A DNA stretch of 19,978 bases, from positions 1 to 19,978 of the forward strand of contig CAYVAM010000066.1 in assembly GCA_964449275.1 (NCBI GenBank). Direction: 5' to 3'. The notes beneath the pieces were generated by a model. That model saw only the letters and a list, made by a program, of their open reading frames with translations, had not been told where the DNA came from and did not search any database. A program made the position numbers and the translations under genes. Shown here piece by piece: positions 7,007 through 14,313 of this stretch. Position 1 is the stretch's first letter. Each line of letters begins with the position of its first letter. This stretch comes from JAUVZF01 sp964449275 (GTDB taxonomy: Bacteria; Planctomycetota; Phycisphaerae; FEN-1346).

Positions 7007-8740
7007 ATGCGAGACGCAGGTGTCATGCTGCTGGTATTTCTGGTCGGTGCGTTTGCCTCGCCCTGGGCCAGGGGCCAGGGGGCGTTGCGCGACGTGGGCC
7101 ACGGACCCAGCACGAGCTTTCTCACGGACCTGCCTTCATATGGGATCAATCGCACCTTGGGTTCTGGCATGGGGTACACTTCCGCAGCGCAATTCGCCAG
7201 GAGACCGCCGCCCCAGGGGGCCAGTTACCTGGCGGCCCGCGGCATCAATGTGTCCCTGGCGCGTAACACGTGGCAAGCCGTTGGCGCGGGAGACCTTGCG
7301 CCGGGACCCGGGTTGAGCCCACTGGCTCTGATGCAGGTCCGGAGCATCGACTCGCTCAATTTTGAGAAACGCGCACGGTTCAGCAAGTTGAAGGAGACGA
7401 CCCTCGCGCTGGCCGAGCGGGCCCGCAAGCGCGACGACGTCAGCCTTGGCCGGCTCGGATTTGGGTTCCGCCAGTTCATGTTCCCCTTCCCGATTCTGGA
7501 CCGGCCGGATGCCGGCTACGGATTCTTCTCGCGAACCGACCTGGTGGGCGGGGGGACCGTGGAGCCCGCAATCTTTCTGGCGCCGTTCACAGACGACGTG
7601 CAGCAGAGCCTCGGCGAGCCGGGATTCCTCGACCTCATGGAGAGTCTGCTGGCCGGGCGTCCGCCCGTCAAGGGTCCCAAGATCGATCAACTCTACGACA
7701 CACAGTTGGCTGCCCTCGGCAATTACTTGTTCAACAACGGTCGGTACAAGTTCGCCGCACAGGCGTGGGAAGTTCTTGCCCGGCGCGACGCCACCAACGC
7801 CACGGCCCGGCGGGCCTTGGGGCTGTGCCTTCTGGGGGCGCGCGACCTTCGGCGTGCGGCGCAGGAACTGCGCGGGTCGCTTGTGATGACCGAGGGTTGG
7901 CCCGACAAAACACGGATCGTCGGCTCGAACTTCCAGGATGTCTTCCGCAACCCCGACGATCTGGCCGACGCCCGGGCGGAGCTCGAAGCGCAGGCGGCCA
8001 AACAGCCCAACGACCGCGAACTGGGGTTCCTGATGGCCTTCCTGGACCTGTTCCAGGGACGCTGGAAGGAGGCCGAGAAACATCTGACGAAACTCGCTGC
8101 CGCCGACCAGGTTGCCAAAGGGCTGCTCTCTGTCATGAAGCGGGGCGCTGTTGCGGAGGCGGTTCGCCGGCCGGTCGATGCGGCCGTCCGGCGCGTCGCC
8201 GACGATATGACGGGGCTCGAGGAACCTGCCCTGAGCCCCGAAGCGCGGGTCGAGTTGATCCAGGCCCTCCGCGAAGGCGCCGATTCTTACAAGGAGCACA
8301 TGAGGCTCGGGGATTTCCGGTTCTTCATGGGCGAGTTCAACCTGGCCGGTGAATCCTACCGCCGCGCCCACAAGGCCCAGCCCGAGAACGCCTTCGCGCT
8401 GTTTGCCATGACCCATGCGGCGTACGCCAACGGCGAGTACCGGCAGGCGTCGCGGTACCTTGAGCAGGCCCTCGCGATCGAGCCGAGTTGGGGGCTGTTC
8501 GAGTTCCGCCTTCAGGAGTTCTACGGCGACGCCGACGAATACAGTCGGCATCTGAAGAACCTCGAACGGCAGGTGGAGTTGCGGCCGGGCCTGGCCCGGA
8601 TGAAATTCCTGTTGGCCTACGTGTACTACTTCAGCGACCGCTATGCCGATGCCACCGACCTGTTGGCCCAGGTGCTGCGCCTGGAGCCGGGTTTCCAGCG
8701 GGCCAACTACTTTCTCCGTCTGGCCAGGCTCCAGGGATAG
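7007..8740 (+). CDS. Exported tetratricopeptide-repeat protein
   Basis: A protein of 577 residues from the chosen ATG, with a hydrophobic N-terminus (residues 5-18, then ASPWARG) that looks like a Sec signal peptide. Residues about 20-225 match no family I recognise. TPR-like helix pairs can be read at about 230-292 (ALGNYLFNNGRYKFAAQAWE, then ARRALGLCLLGARDLRRAAQ), 440-495 (AGESYRRAHKAQPENAFAL; AYANGEYRQASRYLEQALAI) and 516-577 (LLAYVYYFSDRYADATDLLA). TPR proteins scaffold complexes; in polysaccharide loci they often help export or assembly. The start is uncertain: ATG codons at 6968, 6980 and 7007 are in frame. The one at 7007 has AGGCGG (6995-7000) six bases upstream and lies beyond the predicted transcription start. 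The molecular function is not identifiable. Confidence 0.8.
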   Translation: MRDAGVMLLVFLVGAFASPWARGQGALRDVGHGPSTSFLTDLPSYGINRTLGSGMGYTSAAQFARRPPPQGASYLAARGINVSLARNTWQAVGAGDLAPGPGLSPLALMQVRSIDSLNFEKRARFSKLKETTLALAERARKRDDVSLGRLGFGFRQFMFPFPILDRPDAGYGFFSRTDLVGGGTVEPAIFLAPFTDDVQQSLGEPGFLDLMESLLAGRPPVKGPKIDQLYDTQLAALGNYLFNNGRYKFAAQAWEVLARRDATNATARRALGLCLLGARDLRRAAQELRGSLVMTEGWPDKTRIVGSNFQDVFRNPDDLADARAELEAQAAKQPNDRELGFLMAFLDLFQGRWKEAEKHLTKLAAADQVAKGLLSVMKRGAVAEAVRRPVDAAVRRVADDMTGLEEPALSPEARVELIQALREGADSYKEHMRLGDFRFFMGEFNLAGESYRRAHKAQPENAFALFAMTHAAYANGEYRQASRYLEQALAIEPSWGLFEFRLQEFYGDADEYSRHLKNLERQVELRPGLARMKFLLAYVYYFSDRYADATDLLAQVLRLEPGFQRANYFLRLARLQG

Positions 8741-8774
8741 GTCGTCGACGATGAGCGGGCTGCGGCCAAGGATC

Positions 8775-8800
8775 GGAAGGGCGGCCGTTCGTCGCCTTCC
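8775..8800 (+). terminator. Hairpin downstream of the TPR gene, possible terminator
   Basis: The arms 8775-8785 and 8791-8800 form a ten-pair stem with one bulged G and a five-base loop, 35 bases past the TPR stop codon. It is followed by CTTGCG rather than a T run, so intrinsic termination would be weak or factor-dependent. Confidence 0.3.
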
Positions 8801-8941
8801 CTTGCGTCGGACCCTCTGGCATCAAGCCATCTCCACAGGAGTCTGCGACAAAGAGATCACCCGACATGCTCATGATAACCCCGCACTCCGTCGCCGCGAA
8901 AAACTTCCTGGCGGCATAGAACGGTCAGTTTGAGTCCATGA

Positions 8942-9145
8942 GCATCTTCAGGGCTTGATCGATGGCGTGGGGTTCGCTCGGTCACCGAGTTTGCTGTCTC
9001 GGTCCTGGCGATGCTGGGCATCGAGAAGCCCGCCGCGATGGCCGGCGATTGCCTGTTGACCGGCAACCTGCCGGCGGCGCGCAGCGTCCGGTTGGGAGAG
9101 CGGCCGCGCTCGCTGACAAAACAAACGAGGAGCAACCATGGTTGA
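8942..9145 (+). pseudogene. Possible C-terminal remnant of an alkaline-phosphatase/type I phosphodiesterase-superfamily protein
   Basis: A reading frame without a sensible start encodes, at 8996-9058, the stretch VSVLAMLGIEKPAAMAGDCLL. It fits the VLxLLGIPxPxxMxGxxLL pattern found near the end of sulfatases, phosphodiesterases and related alkaline-phosphatase-superfamily enzymes. The frame is closed upstream by TGA at 8939-8941 and ends at 9143-9145, overlapping the first codons of the aminotransferase gene. None of the catalytic metal-binding regions expected upstream is visible in any frame between 8741 and 8941. I infer a gene remnant left by a deletion; a chance match over this short stretch remains possible. 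The rest of the 8741-9137 gap shows no supported gene. Confidence 0.4.
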
Positions 9146-10262
9146 AGAACGTGTGCCGCTCGCGCGGCCCGAGATTTCGCAAGACGATATCGACGCCGTC
9201 GTCTCGGTCCTTCGGACGCCGCACCTCAGCCTCGGACCCAAACTGCCGGAGTTCGAGGAGGCGTTTGCCTCTTTTCATGGGATGGCGCGCGGCGTGGCGG
9301 TCAACTCCGGCACGAGTGCCCTGCATCTGATCGTCCGGGCGCTCGAACTCGGACCCGGCGACGAGATGATCACCAGCCCGTTCACGTTCATCGCCTCGGC
9401 CAACTGTGCCCTGTTCGAAGGTGCGCGGCCGGTATTCGTGGATATCGACGAGGCCACGTGGAACATGGACATCGAGCAGGTCGAGGCGGCCGTCACGCAG
9501 AACACGCGGCTCCTGCTGCCCGTCCACATCTTCGGGCGGCCGATGCCGATGGATCGTGTGATGGAAATCGGCGAGACGCGCGGCATCCCCGTCGTCGAAG
9601 ATGCCTGCGAAGCCGTCGGCGCCACGTACCACGGTCGCCTGGCGGGGACGTTCGGCCTGGCGGCCACCTTCGCCTTCTATCCGAACAAGCAGATGACCAC
9701 GGGCGAGGGCGGCATGATCGTCACGGACGATTGTGCCCTGGCCGACCTGTGCGTCAGCCTGCGCAACCAGGGCCGCGACACCGGCGCCGGGTGGCTTGCC
9801 CACGCGCGGCTCGGCTACAACTACCGCCTCTCGGACTTGGGCTGTGCGCTCGGCATTTCGCAACTGAAGCGGCTGCCGGAGTTTATCGAGGCGCGGGCCG
9901 CTGTCGCGGAGCGGTACATCGAGGCGCTTGCCGGCCTGGAGGAACTCGTCCCGCTCCCTCCGTACGCCGAGGGCAAGATGTCGTGGTTCGTCTTCGTGGT
10001 GCGCCTGGCCGACCGGTTTACGCAGGAGCAGCGCGACCAGGTGCTTTCGGACCTCAGGGACCAGGGCATCGGGTGCTCGAACTACTTCACGCCCGTCCAC
10101 CTCCAGCCGTTCTATGCCGACCTGGGCTTCCGGCCGGGTGACTTCCCCGTCTGCGAGAAGGTGGCCGCACGCACCATCGCCCTCCCGTTCTATAACCGCC
10201 TGACGGAAGAGGATCAGGACCTGGTCGTCGAGTGTCTGAAATCCGGCCTCGCGCGGCTGTGA
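9138..10262 (+). CDS. DegT/DnrJ/EryC1/StrS-family PLP-dependent sugar aminotransferase
   Basis: A 374-residue fold-type I PLP enzyme of the sugar aminotransferase family, which converts keto-sugar nucleotides to amino sugars for surface glycans. Landmarks: VNSGTSALHL (phosphate-binding G58-T59-S60), the PFTFIASANC segment (from P81), VEDACEAVGA with D155 contacting the pyridine nitrogen, FYPNKQMTTGEGG with the Schiff-base lysine K184, and the downstream LGYNYRLSDL that completes the active site at the dimer interface. Length and motif order are normal, so the enzyme looks intact. AGGAG (9128-9132) lies five bases before the ATG. It stands apart from the upstream genes by a 397-base gap that seems to hold a gene remnant. 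A few family members are dehydratases, but these lack the lysine seen here. Confidence 0.95.
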   Translation: MVEERVPLARPEISQDDIDAVVSVLRTPHLSLGPKLPEFEEAFASFHGMARGVAVNSGTSALHLIVRALELGPGDEMITSPFTFIASANCALFEGARPVFVDIDEATWNMDIEQVEAAVTQNTRLLLPVHIFGRPMPMDRVMEIGETRGIPVVEDACEAVGATYHGRLAGTFGLAATFAFYPNKQMTTGEGGMIVTDDCALADLCVSLRNQGRDTGAGWLAHARLGYNYRLSDLGCALGISQLKRLPEFIEARAAVAERYIEALAGLEELVPLPPYAEGKMSWFVFVVRLADRFTQEQRDQVLSDLRDQGIGCSNYFTPVHLQPFYADLGFRPGDFPVCEKVAARTIALPFYNRLTEEDQDLVVECLKSGLARL

Positions 10263-10369
10263 GATGGCCGGGCAGCGGGCCCGCTGTGGGAAGGCAACCG
10301 CCTGTGGAACCGCGTCTTGCGGGGTGCGGCGGCAGGGCGGTGGGTGGTCGGCCGGCTTGTGCATCGTAT

Positions 10370-10398
10370 TTGACTTTCCGGCAAGTTTGTGCTATAGT
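10370..10398 (+). promoter_or_regulatory. Strong sigma70-like promoter upstream of the short RNA / PEP-CTERM gene
   Basis: TTGACT (10370-10375), exactly 17 bases, then TATAGT (10393-10398): one mismatch from consensus in each hexamer with ideal spacing. The predicted transcription start is near 10405. A perfect 14-base palindrome (CAGCGGGCCCGCTG, 10273-10286) lies between the aminotransferase stop and this promoter. Confidence 0.65.
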
Positions 10399-10404
10399 AT
10401 GTGT

Positions 10405-10533
10405 GAACGAGAGGGGATAAGGAGGCCGCCGGCCTGGAGGGGGCGGGCGGTGGTTTTCACCTGACGCCAATCCCCTTGCCGGCTTGATGATCAGCGGCTC
10501 TCGGAGTGAACCGCCCTCCGGGAGCCGTTTTTT
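10405..10533 (+). ncRNA. Candidate structured leader or small RNA of about 130 nt
   Basis: A strong promoter and an intrinsic terminator bracket a short non-coding segment. Within it AGGGGAT (10412-10418) can pair with ATCCCCT (10470-10476), closing a domain that contains GGTG/CACC (about 10449-10461) and GC-rich helices. The terminator hairpin follows. It could be a 5' leader controlling the PEP-CTERM gene 75 bases further on, or a free small RNA. I do not recognise it as a known riboswitch class. Endpoints are predictions. Confidence 0.4.
10495..10533 (+). terminator. Intrinsic (Rho-independent) terminator
   Basis: CGGCTCTCGGAG (10495-10506) pairs with CTCCGGGAGCCG (10516-10527), a 12-pair stem with one G-U pair and a nine-base loop, followed directly by six T residues (10528-10533). 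It is the clearest terminator in the window. It could end aminotransferase transcripts as well as the short RNA started at about 10405. Confidence 0.78.
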
Positions 10534-10607
10534 CGGTCGGGTTAGTATTGGAGTGTGTACTGCCGGCCTGGAAAAACGACCTGGAACTCTGAGCGGAGGG
10601 GATAGCG

Positions 10608-11195
10608 ATGAGGTACGGATTGACGATGGCTGTGGCCCTGGGGCTGGTTGCCGCGATGAGCGCTGCGGCCGGCGCTGCGCCGACGGTCTGGACGTGGGCC
10701 GACGGGTGGATGACCTTCACGAAGCCCGATGGGGCGGACTGGATTCTTCCGGAGAACCAGGACCGTCTCACCGGCAACGTGTGGCTGACCAGGGCGGACA
10801 TCAGGGGGCTTTTCAACATCAACCTGGAGCAGGCCTTTGATGAGGTGGGCCACCTGTCCCCGCTGGGCACGGAATGGGCCTTCTTCGGCCTCAACGGCAA
10901 TCCTTGGGATCCCGTCGAGATGTCTGCGGCCAACTACGCCAATCTCACCTTCGACACCTTTGATGGGGCCCTGGAGACGGCGGTCGGTGACAACATCGTG
11001 GGGATACCCGGTGTTCTCCACCTGATCCCGGATGACATTTACCTCGATATCGAGTTTCTTGATTGGACCCGTGGGACCCAGGCCCTGCTGACCGGCGGCT
11101 TCTCGTACGAGCGTGCCACCCCCGAACCCGCGACGCTGGCGCTGGTGGCCTTCGGCGGGTTGGGCGCGCTGAACCGCCGCCGCCGCCGGAAGTAG
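10608..11195 (+). CDS. PEP-CTERM sorting-domain secreted protein
   Basis: A 195-residue exported protein. It has an N-terminal signal peptide (residues 1-24, hydrophobic with AAAGAA before the likely cut). The middle domain is rich in W, D and N and reads like a small beta-sandwich (for example TFTKPDGADW and VLHLIPDDIYLDIEF). The C-terminal PEP-CTERM signal has P172-E173-P174, then a hydrophobic helix, then a cluster of five arginines and a lysine at the end. PEP-CTERM proteins are recognised by exosortase during export, typically in bacteria that make exopolysaccharide; no exosortase gene is in this window. GGAGGGG (10595-10601) lies six bases upstream of the ATG. The gene stands 75 bases after an intrinsic terminator, so its expression may depend on read-through or on an unseen promoter. 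The ligand of the middle domain is unknown. Confidence 0.85.
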   Translation: MRYGLTMAVALGLVAAMSAAAGAAPTVWTWADGWMTFTKPDGADWILPENQDRLTGNVWLTRADIRGLFNINLEQAFDEVGHLSPLGTEWAFFGLNGNPWDPVEMSAANYANLTFDTFDGALETAVGDNIVGIPGVLHLIPDDIYLDIEFLDWTRGTQALLTGGFSYERATPEPATLALVAFGGLGALNRRRRRK

Positions 11196-11227
11196 ATGCA
11201 ATCCCCGCCATTCTGATTGCAATCCTG

Positions 11228-11259
11228 CCGGGCGGCTCCGTTACTTCGGGGCCGCCCGG
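11228..11259 (+). terminator. Strong GC hairpin after the PEP-CTERM gene, probable terminator
   Basis: CCGGGCGGCTCCG (11228-11240) pairs with CGGGGCCGCCCGG (11247-11259), 13 pairs with one G-U and a six-base loop. It lies 33 bases past the PEP-CTERM stop codon. Only TT follows, so termination efficiency is uncertain. Confidence 0.45.
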
Positions 11260-11354
11260 TTGCTGCGCGGCATGACCGCGAGACAGACTATCGCCGCCGA
11301 GCGGCTTGTGCAGGAGTCCGGCGGCGCCGGATGACGATACGACCGAGAGCGGCC

Positions 11355-11383
11355 TTGCAGCGGTGTGTCGTTCTCGCAATAAT
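11355..11383 (+). promoter_or_regulatory. Weak sigma70-like promoter for the terpene-cyclase-fold/DUF4159 gene
   Basis: TTGCAG (11355-11360), 17 bases, AATAAT (11378-11383). The -10 is one base from consensus; the -35 keeps only TTG. It would start transcription near 11390, about 70 nt before the chosen ATG. Confidence 0.35.
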
Positions 11384-11459
11384 GGTGCGCGACGGCGGCG
11401 GGACGGGGGAGTGTTTGCCTTCTGTAGGCAAGAGCCTGGGGGATAGCGAGGCTTTCGGC

Positions 11460-13865
11460 ATGCGGCGATGGCGTTTCCTCTCAATGGTCTTGGCGGGGAT
11501 GCTGGGCATCGGTGTGGTCTGCCACACTCCCTCCCGGACGGCAGCGCGGGCCGCTCAGAAGAAGAAGGGGGGGCAGGGTAAGGGAAAGCCGTCGGAGGCG
11601 AGGCCTCAGAGGGGGAGGGGCCAGGGTGCAGGCAGGGCCCTCACGGACGAACAGGTCGTCAAGGCCATTGAGAAGGCTCAGAAATGGCTCATCAACCGCC
11701 AGACTGGCAGCGGCGCCTGGCCCGAGACCAAGCACCACCAGGCTTCGACCCCATGCGGCCACACGGAGATGGCCCTGTTCTCGCTCGTCTACACCGGCAT
11801 CCATCCGAACCGCGAGGCGATCTCCAAGGGGCTGAACGTCCTGATGAGCCGGAACCTCAACTACACCTACGCCGTCTCCATGCGGACGATGGCCTATGCG
11901 TATCTTCAGCGCAAACTGTCGGGCGCCAAACGCGACGCCGTCCGCAAGGCCCTCATCGCGGACGCCATGTGGCTGGTCCAGGCCCAGGGCAGTCACGGCG
12001 GGTGGAACTACACGAGCCTCGGTGGTTCGGACGGCCGCTACGACCTCTCGAACACACAAATGGCAATGCTGGCCCTGCGCGAGGCGGCCCTGGCGGGCGT
12101 CGAGATCCCACGCTACGTCTGGGAGCGGAGCATGGGCCTCTACCGAAGCCTCCAGAAGCCCGACGGCGCGTGGAACTACGGCGACAACAAGAGCAAGAAA
12201 CTCGGCGGCAGCACACCCGGATACGGGACCATGACCGCCGCCGGACTCGCCAGTATCTTCATCACCCTGGACAACCTGAACCTGGCCAGCGGGTGTCCCT
12301 GCCGCAACGGACGAAGCGGCCGCGTCGGCGGCGACTTCGAACGCCGCGTCGATGCCGCCCTCGGCTGGCTCGGAAAGCACTTCAAGCCCGACGTCAGTCC
12401 CAAGCATCCCAACGGGACCGACAAGCACAAACGCTACTGGCTCTACAGCGTCGAGCGCGTCGGCATTGCCGCAGGGTACAAGTATTTCGGGACCCGCAAC
12501 TGGTACAAGGAAGGCGCCACGCACCTGGTCCGCGCACAGCAGGGCGACGGGTCCTGGGGCGGCATCCCGGAGACCTGCTTCTGCCTCCTGTTCCTCTACA
12601 AGGGCCGCGCGCCCATCCTCTACAACAAACTCCAGTACGAGGGGGAGTGGAACAACCACCGCCGCGACATCGCCAACCTGACCACCTACGTCGAGAAGGT
12701 CAAAGAGCAGATGTTCCACTGGCAGATCGTCAGCCTCCGCGCCCCGGTCGAGGAACTGCACGACGCCCCGGTCCTCTATATCACCGCCGAGACGCCGCCC
12801 GAGTTCACCGACGTCCACAAGAAGAAACTCCGCCAGTTCACCGACACCGGTGGAACGATCCTCCTGGAGGCGTCGTGCGGCAACCCGGCGGTGCGCAAGT
12901 GGACCCAGGAGTTCGTCAAGGAAGTCTGGCCCCAGTGGCAACTGAAGCCGCTCGGCCCCGACCACGGGTCGTTCACCCATCCGCATCCGCTCAAACAGCG
13001 CCCCGAAATCCTGGGGCTGAACGACGGGATGCGGACCTTCCTGTTTTACGCCATGGACGATATCTCCTGCTCCTGGCAGACCAAGGCCTATGCCCGCCGC
13101 AGTTACCTGTTCCAGTGGGGGATCAACCTGTTCACTTACGCAACCGACCAGAGCCCCCTGAGGGCCAAACTCCAGGCCCGCCAGTCGAAGGAGAAGGACC
13201 GCTACCCGGCGGCCGTCCGAGCCGGCGGACGCAGGAGTCTGCGACTGGCACGAGTCAAGTACGACGGTCCGGGATGGCTGACCGGACGAAACTACAATGT
13301 GTTCCAGCACCTTACGAGCCACCTCAGCACGAAGGCCGGTCTCTCGCTGACCGCCGACGAGAAGGGCGTCAAGCCGTCGGACCTCGGCGCCGCCGACGTC
13401 GCTTACCTCATCGGGCCCGGCGAGATCGAGATGGCCCAGGCTCAGAAGCAGGCCCTCAAAGCCTACACCGGGAAGGGTGGGTTCCTGTGGGTCGAGGCGG
13501 CCGGCGGGTCGCTCGAGTTCAACGGTGCGTTCCGCAAACTCGCCGCCGAGGTCGGGTGGCAACTCAAGCCTATCCCGCAGACCCATCCGCTGATGACCGG
13601 CCGCCTGCCCAAAGGCGCCGGATACGGCCTCATCTCGGGCGTCCAGTTCAGCCGGGCGCTGCGGGTGCTGCGGCTGGGCCGGCCGCACGCCGACCTGATC
13701 GGCATCTATCTCGGAGACAAACTCGTCGGCGTCTACAGCCCCTTCGATATCATGTTCTCGATGACCGGCTACAACGCCTTCGGCCGCCGTGGCTACAAGG
13801 CCCAGGACGCCCGGGCCGTGGCCACGAACATCCTCCTGTTCGTGAGCGGCCGGCGTGCGGCCTGA
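11460..13865 (+). CDS. Secreted prenyltransferase/squalene-cyclase-fold protein with two DUF4159-like domains
   Basis: An 801-residue protein from the ATG at 11460. The reading frame is open for a further 81 codons upstream, but that part crosses the predicted promoter and has no secretion signal, whereas this start gives a clear signal peptide (RRWRFLSMVLAGMLGIGVV). A basic low-complexity linker (KKKGGQGKGK, about residues 36-60) follows. Residues about 65-420 form the alpha/alpha-barrel repeats of the squalene cyclase/prenyltransferase superfamily, with GSGAWPE (about 80), HGGWNYTS (about 179), DGAWNYGD (about 234) and GDGSWGG (about 362). The DxDD-type protonation motif of true cyclases is not seen, so cyclisation is unlikely. 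Two DUF4159-like regions follow (about 427-567 and 596-801), each with a strand-turn such as GGTILLEASCG or GGFLWVEAAGG. This architecture is typical of Planctomycetota; the function is unknown. The ribosome binding site (GCGAGG, eight bases upstream) is weak. Confidence 0.82.
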   Translation: MRRWRFLSMVLAGMLGIGVVCHTPSRTAARAAQKKKGGQGKGKPSEARPQRGRGQGAGRALTDEQVVKAIEKAQKWLINRQTGSGAWPETKHHQASTPCGHTEMALFSLVYTGIHPNREAISKGLNVLMSRNLNYTYAVSMRTMAYAYLQRKLSGAKRDAVRKALIADAMWLVQAQGSHGGWNYTSLGGSDGRYDLSNTQMAMLALREAALAGVEIPRYVWERSMGLYRSLQKPDGAWNYGDNKSKKLGGSTPGYGTMTAAGLASIFITLDNLNLASGCPCRNGRSGRVGGDFERRVDAALGWLGKHFKPDVSPKHPNGTDKHKRYWLYSVERVGIAAGYKYFGTRNWYKEGATHLVRAQQGDGSWGGIPETCFCLLFLYKGRAPILYNKLQYEGEWNNHRRDIANLTTYVEKVKEQMFHWQIVSLRAPVEELHDAPVLYITAETPPEFTDVHKKKLRQFTDTGGTILLEASCGNPAVRKWTQEFVKEVWPQWQLKPLGPDHGSFTHPHPLKQRPEILGLNDGMRTFLFYAMDDISCSWQTKAYARRSYLFQWGINLFTYATDQSPLRAKLQARQSKEKDRYPAAVRAGGRRSLRLARVKYDGPGWLTGRNYNVFQHLTSHLSTKAGLSLTADEKGVKPSDLGAADVAYLIGPGEIEMAQAQKQALKAYTGKGGFLWVEAAGGSLEFNGAFRKLAAEVGWQLKPIPQTHPLMTGRLPKGAGYGLISGVQFSRALRVLRLGRPHADLIGIYLGDKLVGVYSPFDIMFSMTGYNAFGRRGYKAQDARAVATNILLFVSGRRAA

Positions 13866-14313
13866 CGTGCGATGATGGGGGCCGTCTCCCGCCGCGGGGT
13901 GCCACTCGCCAAGGCGAGCCGGTGCGCCGCCGATTCCGAAGCGCGTCCAGCGCGGGGGGTCTCCGCACCCGCCGCGCAAAAGTTCCCTGTTCGGCAAACT
14001 CCAGGCGCTCCACGTGGGAAAAGGGAGGCGGGTAAGGACGCCGTGCCCCGAAGCCACCGTCTCGGAGTCGGCGGAGAGCCATTTGCGGTGTTTGCAAGTC
14101 TTGGGTTGGCAGGTGGATAGGGGGATTTGAAAAACGTTTTTACCCCGGGTTGTCGCGGAGTGGAGAAAGTGAGACCGGGCGGAAGAAGCCAGCGAGTCGC
14201 GAACGGGGGATGATTGGCGCGAACACCGATCGCGGGTATTTGTGAGGCCCGTTTGTACGTGTATAGCGTCCTACGCAGACTCCGCGCGGCGGCCTTGCCA
14301 GGGAGCCCGGCCG
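13866..14313. other. 448-base intergenic gap without a supported gene
   Basis: This gap separates the DUF4159 gene from the 3' end of the minus-strand thioredoxin-fold gene. Frames of up to about 80 codons exist on both strands, but they are rich in Arg, Pro and Ala without any family motif, as expected of non-coding GC-rich DNA. A perfect 12-base palindrome AAAAACGTTTTT lies at 14130-14141, inside GGGG/CCCC flanks. No tRNA, T-tailed terminator or promoter pair was found. Confidence 0.5.

Noticed and set aside
8857..9135. Minus-strand frame of 92 codons in the gap before the aminotransferase
   Set aside because: No motif, no ribosome binding site, and the opposite strand has the better match to a known family.
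10399..10464. Arg-rich 21-codon leader peptide starting at ATG 10399
   Set aside because: The ATG lies upstream of the transcription start predicted from the promoter at 10370-10398 and lacks a ribosome binding site.
10405..10533. Assignment of the short RNA to a known riboswitch (cyclic di-GMP, fluoride, guanidine classes)
   Set aside because: The conserved cores I know for these classes are not present; only generic helices and a terminator can be supported.
11217..11459. Upstream extension of the cyclase-fold/DUF4159 protein by 81 residues
   Set aside because: It would run through the hairpin at 11228-11259 and the predicted promoter, and would bury the signal peptide inside the protein.
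11684..14035. Plus-strand frame of 783 codons and an opposite 858-codon frame over the DUF4159 gene
   Set aside because: Both overlap the clearly coding frame with its secretion signal and cyclase-fold repeats, and both have the low-complexity composition of shadow frames.
13872..14120. 82-codon plus-strand frame after the DUF4159 gene
   Set aside because: Composition is Arg/Ala/Pro-rich without any recognisable domain, and there is no promoter or good ribosome binding site.
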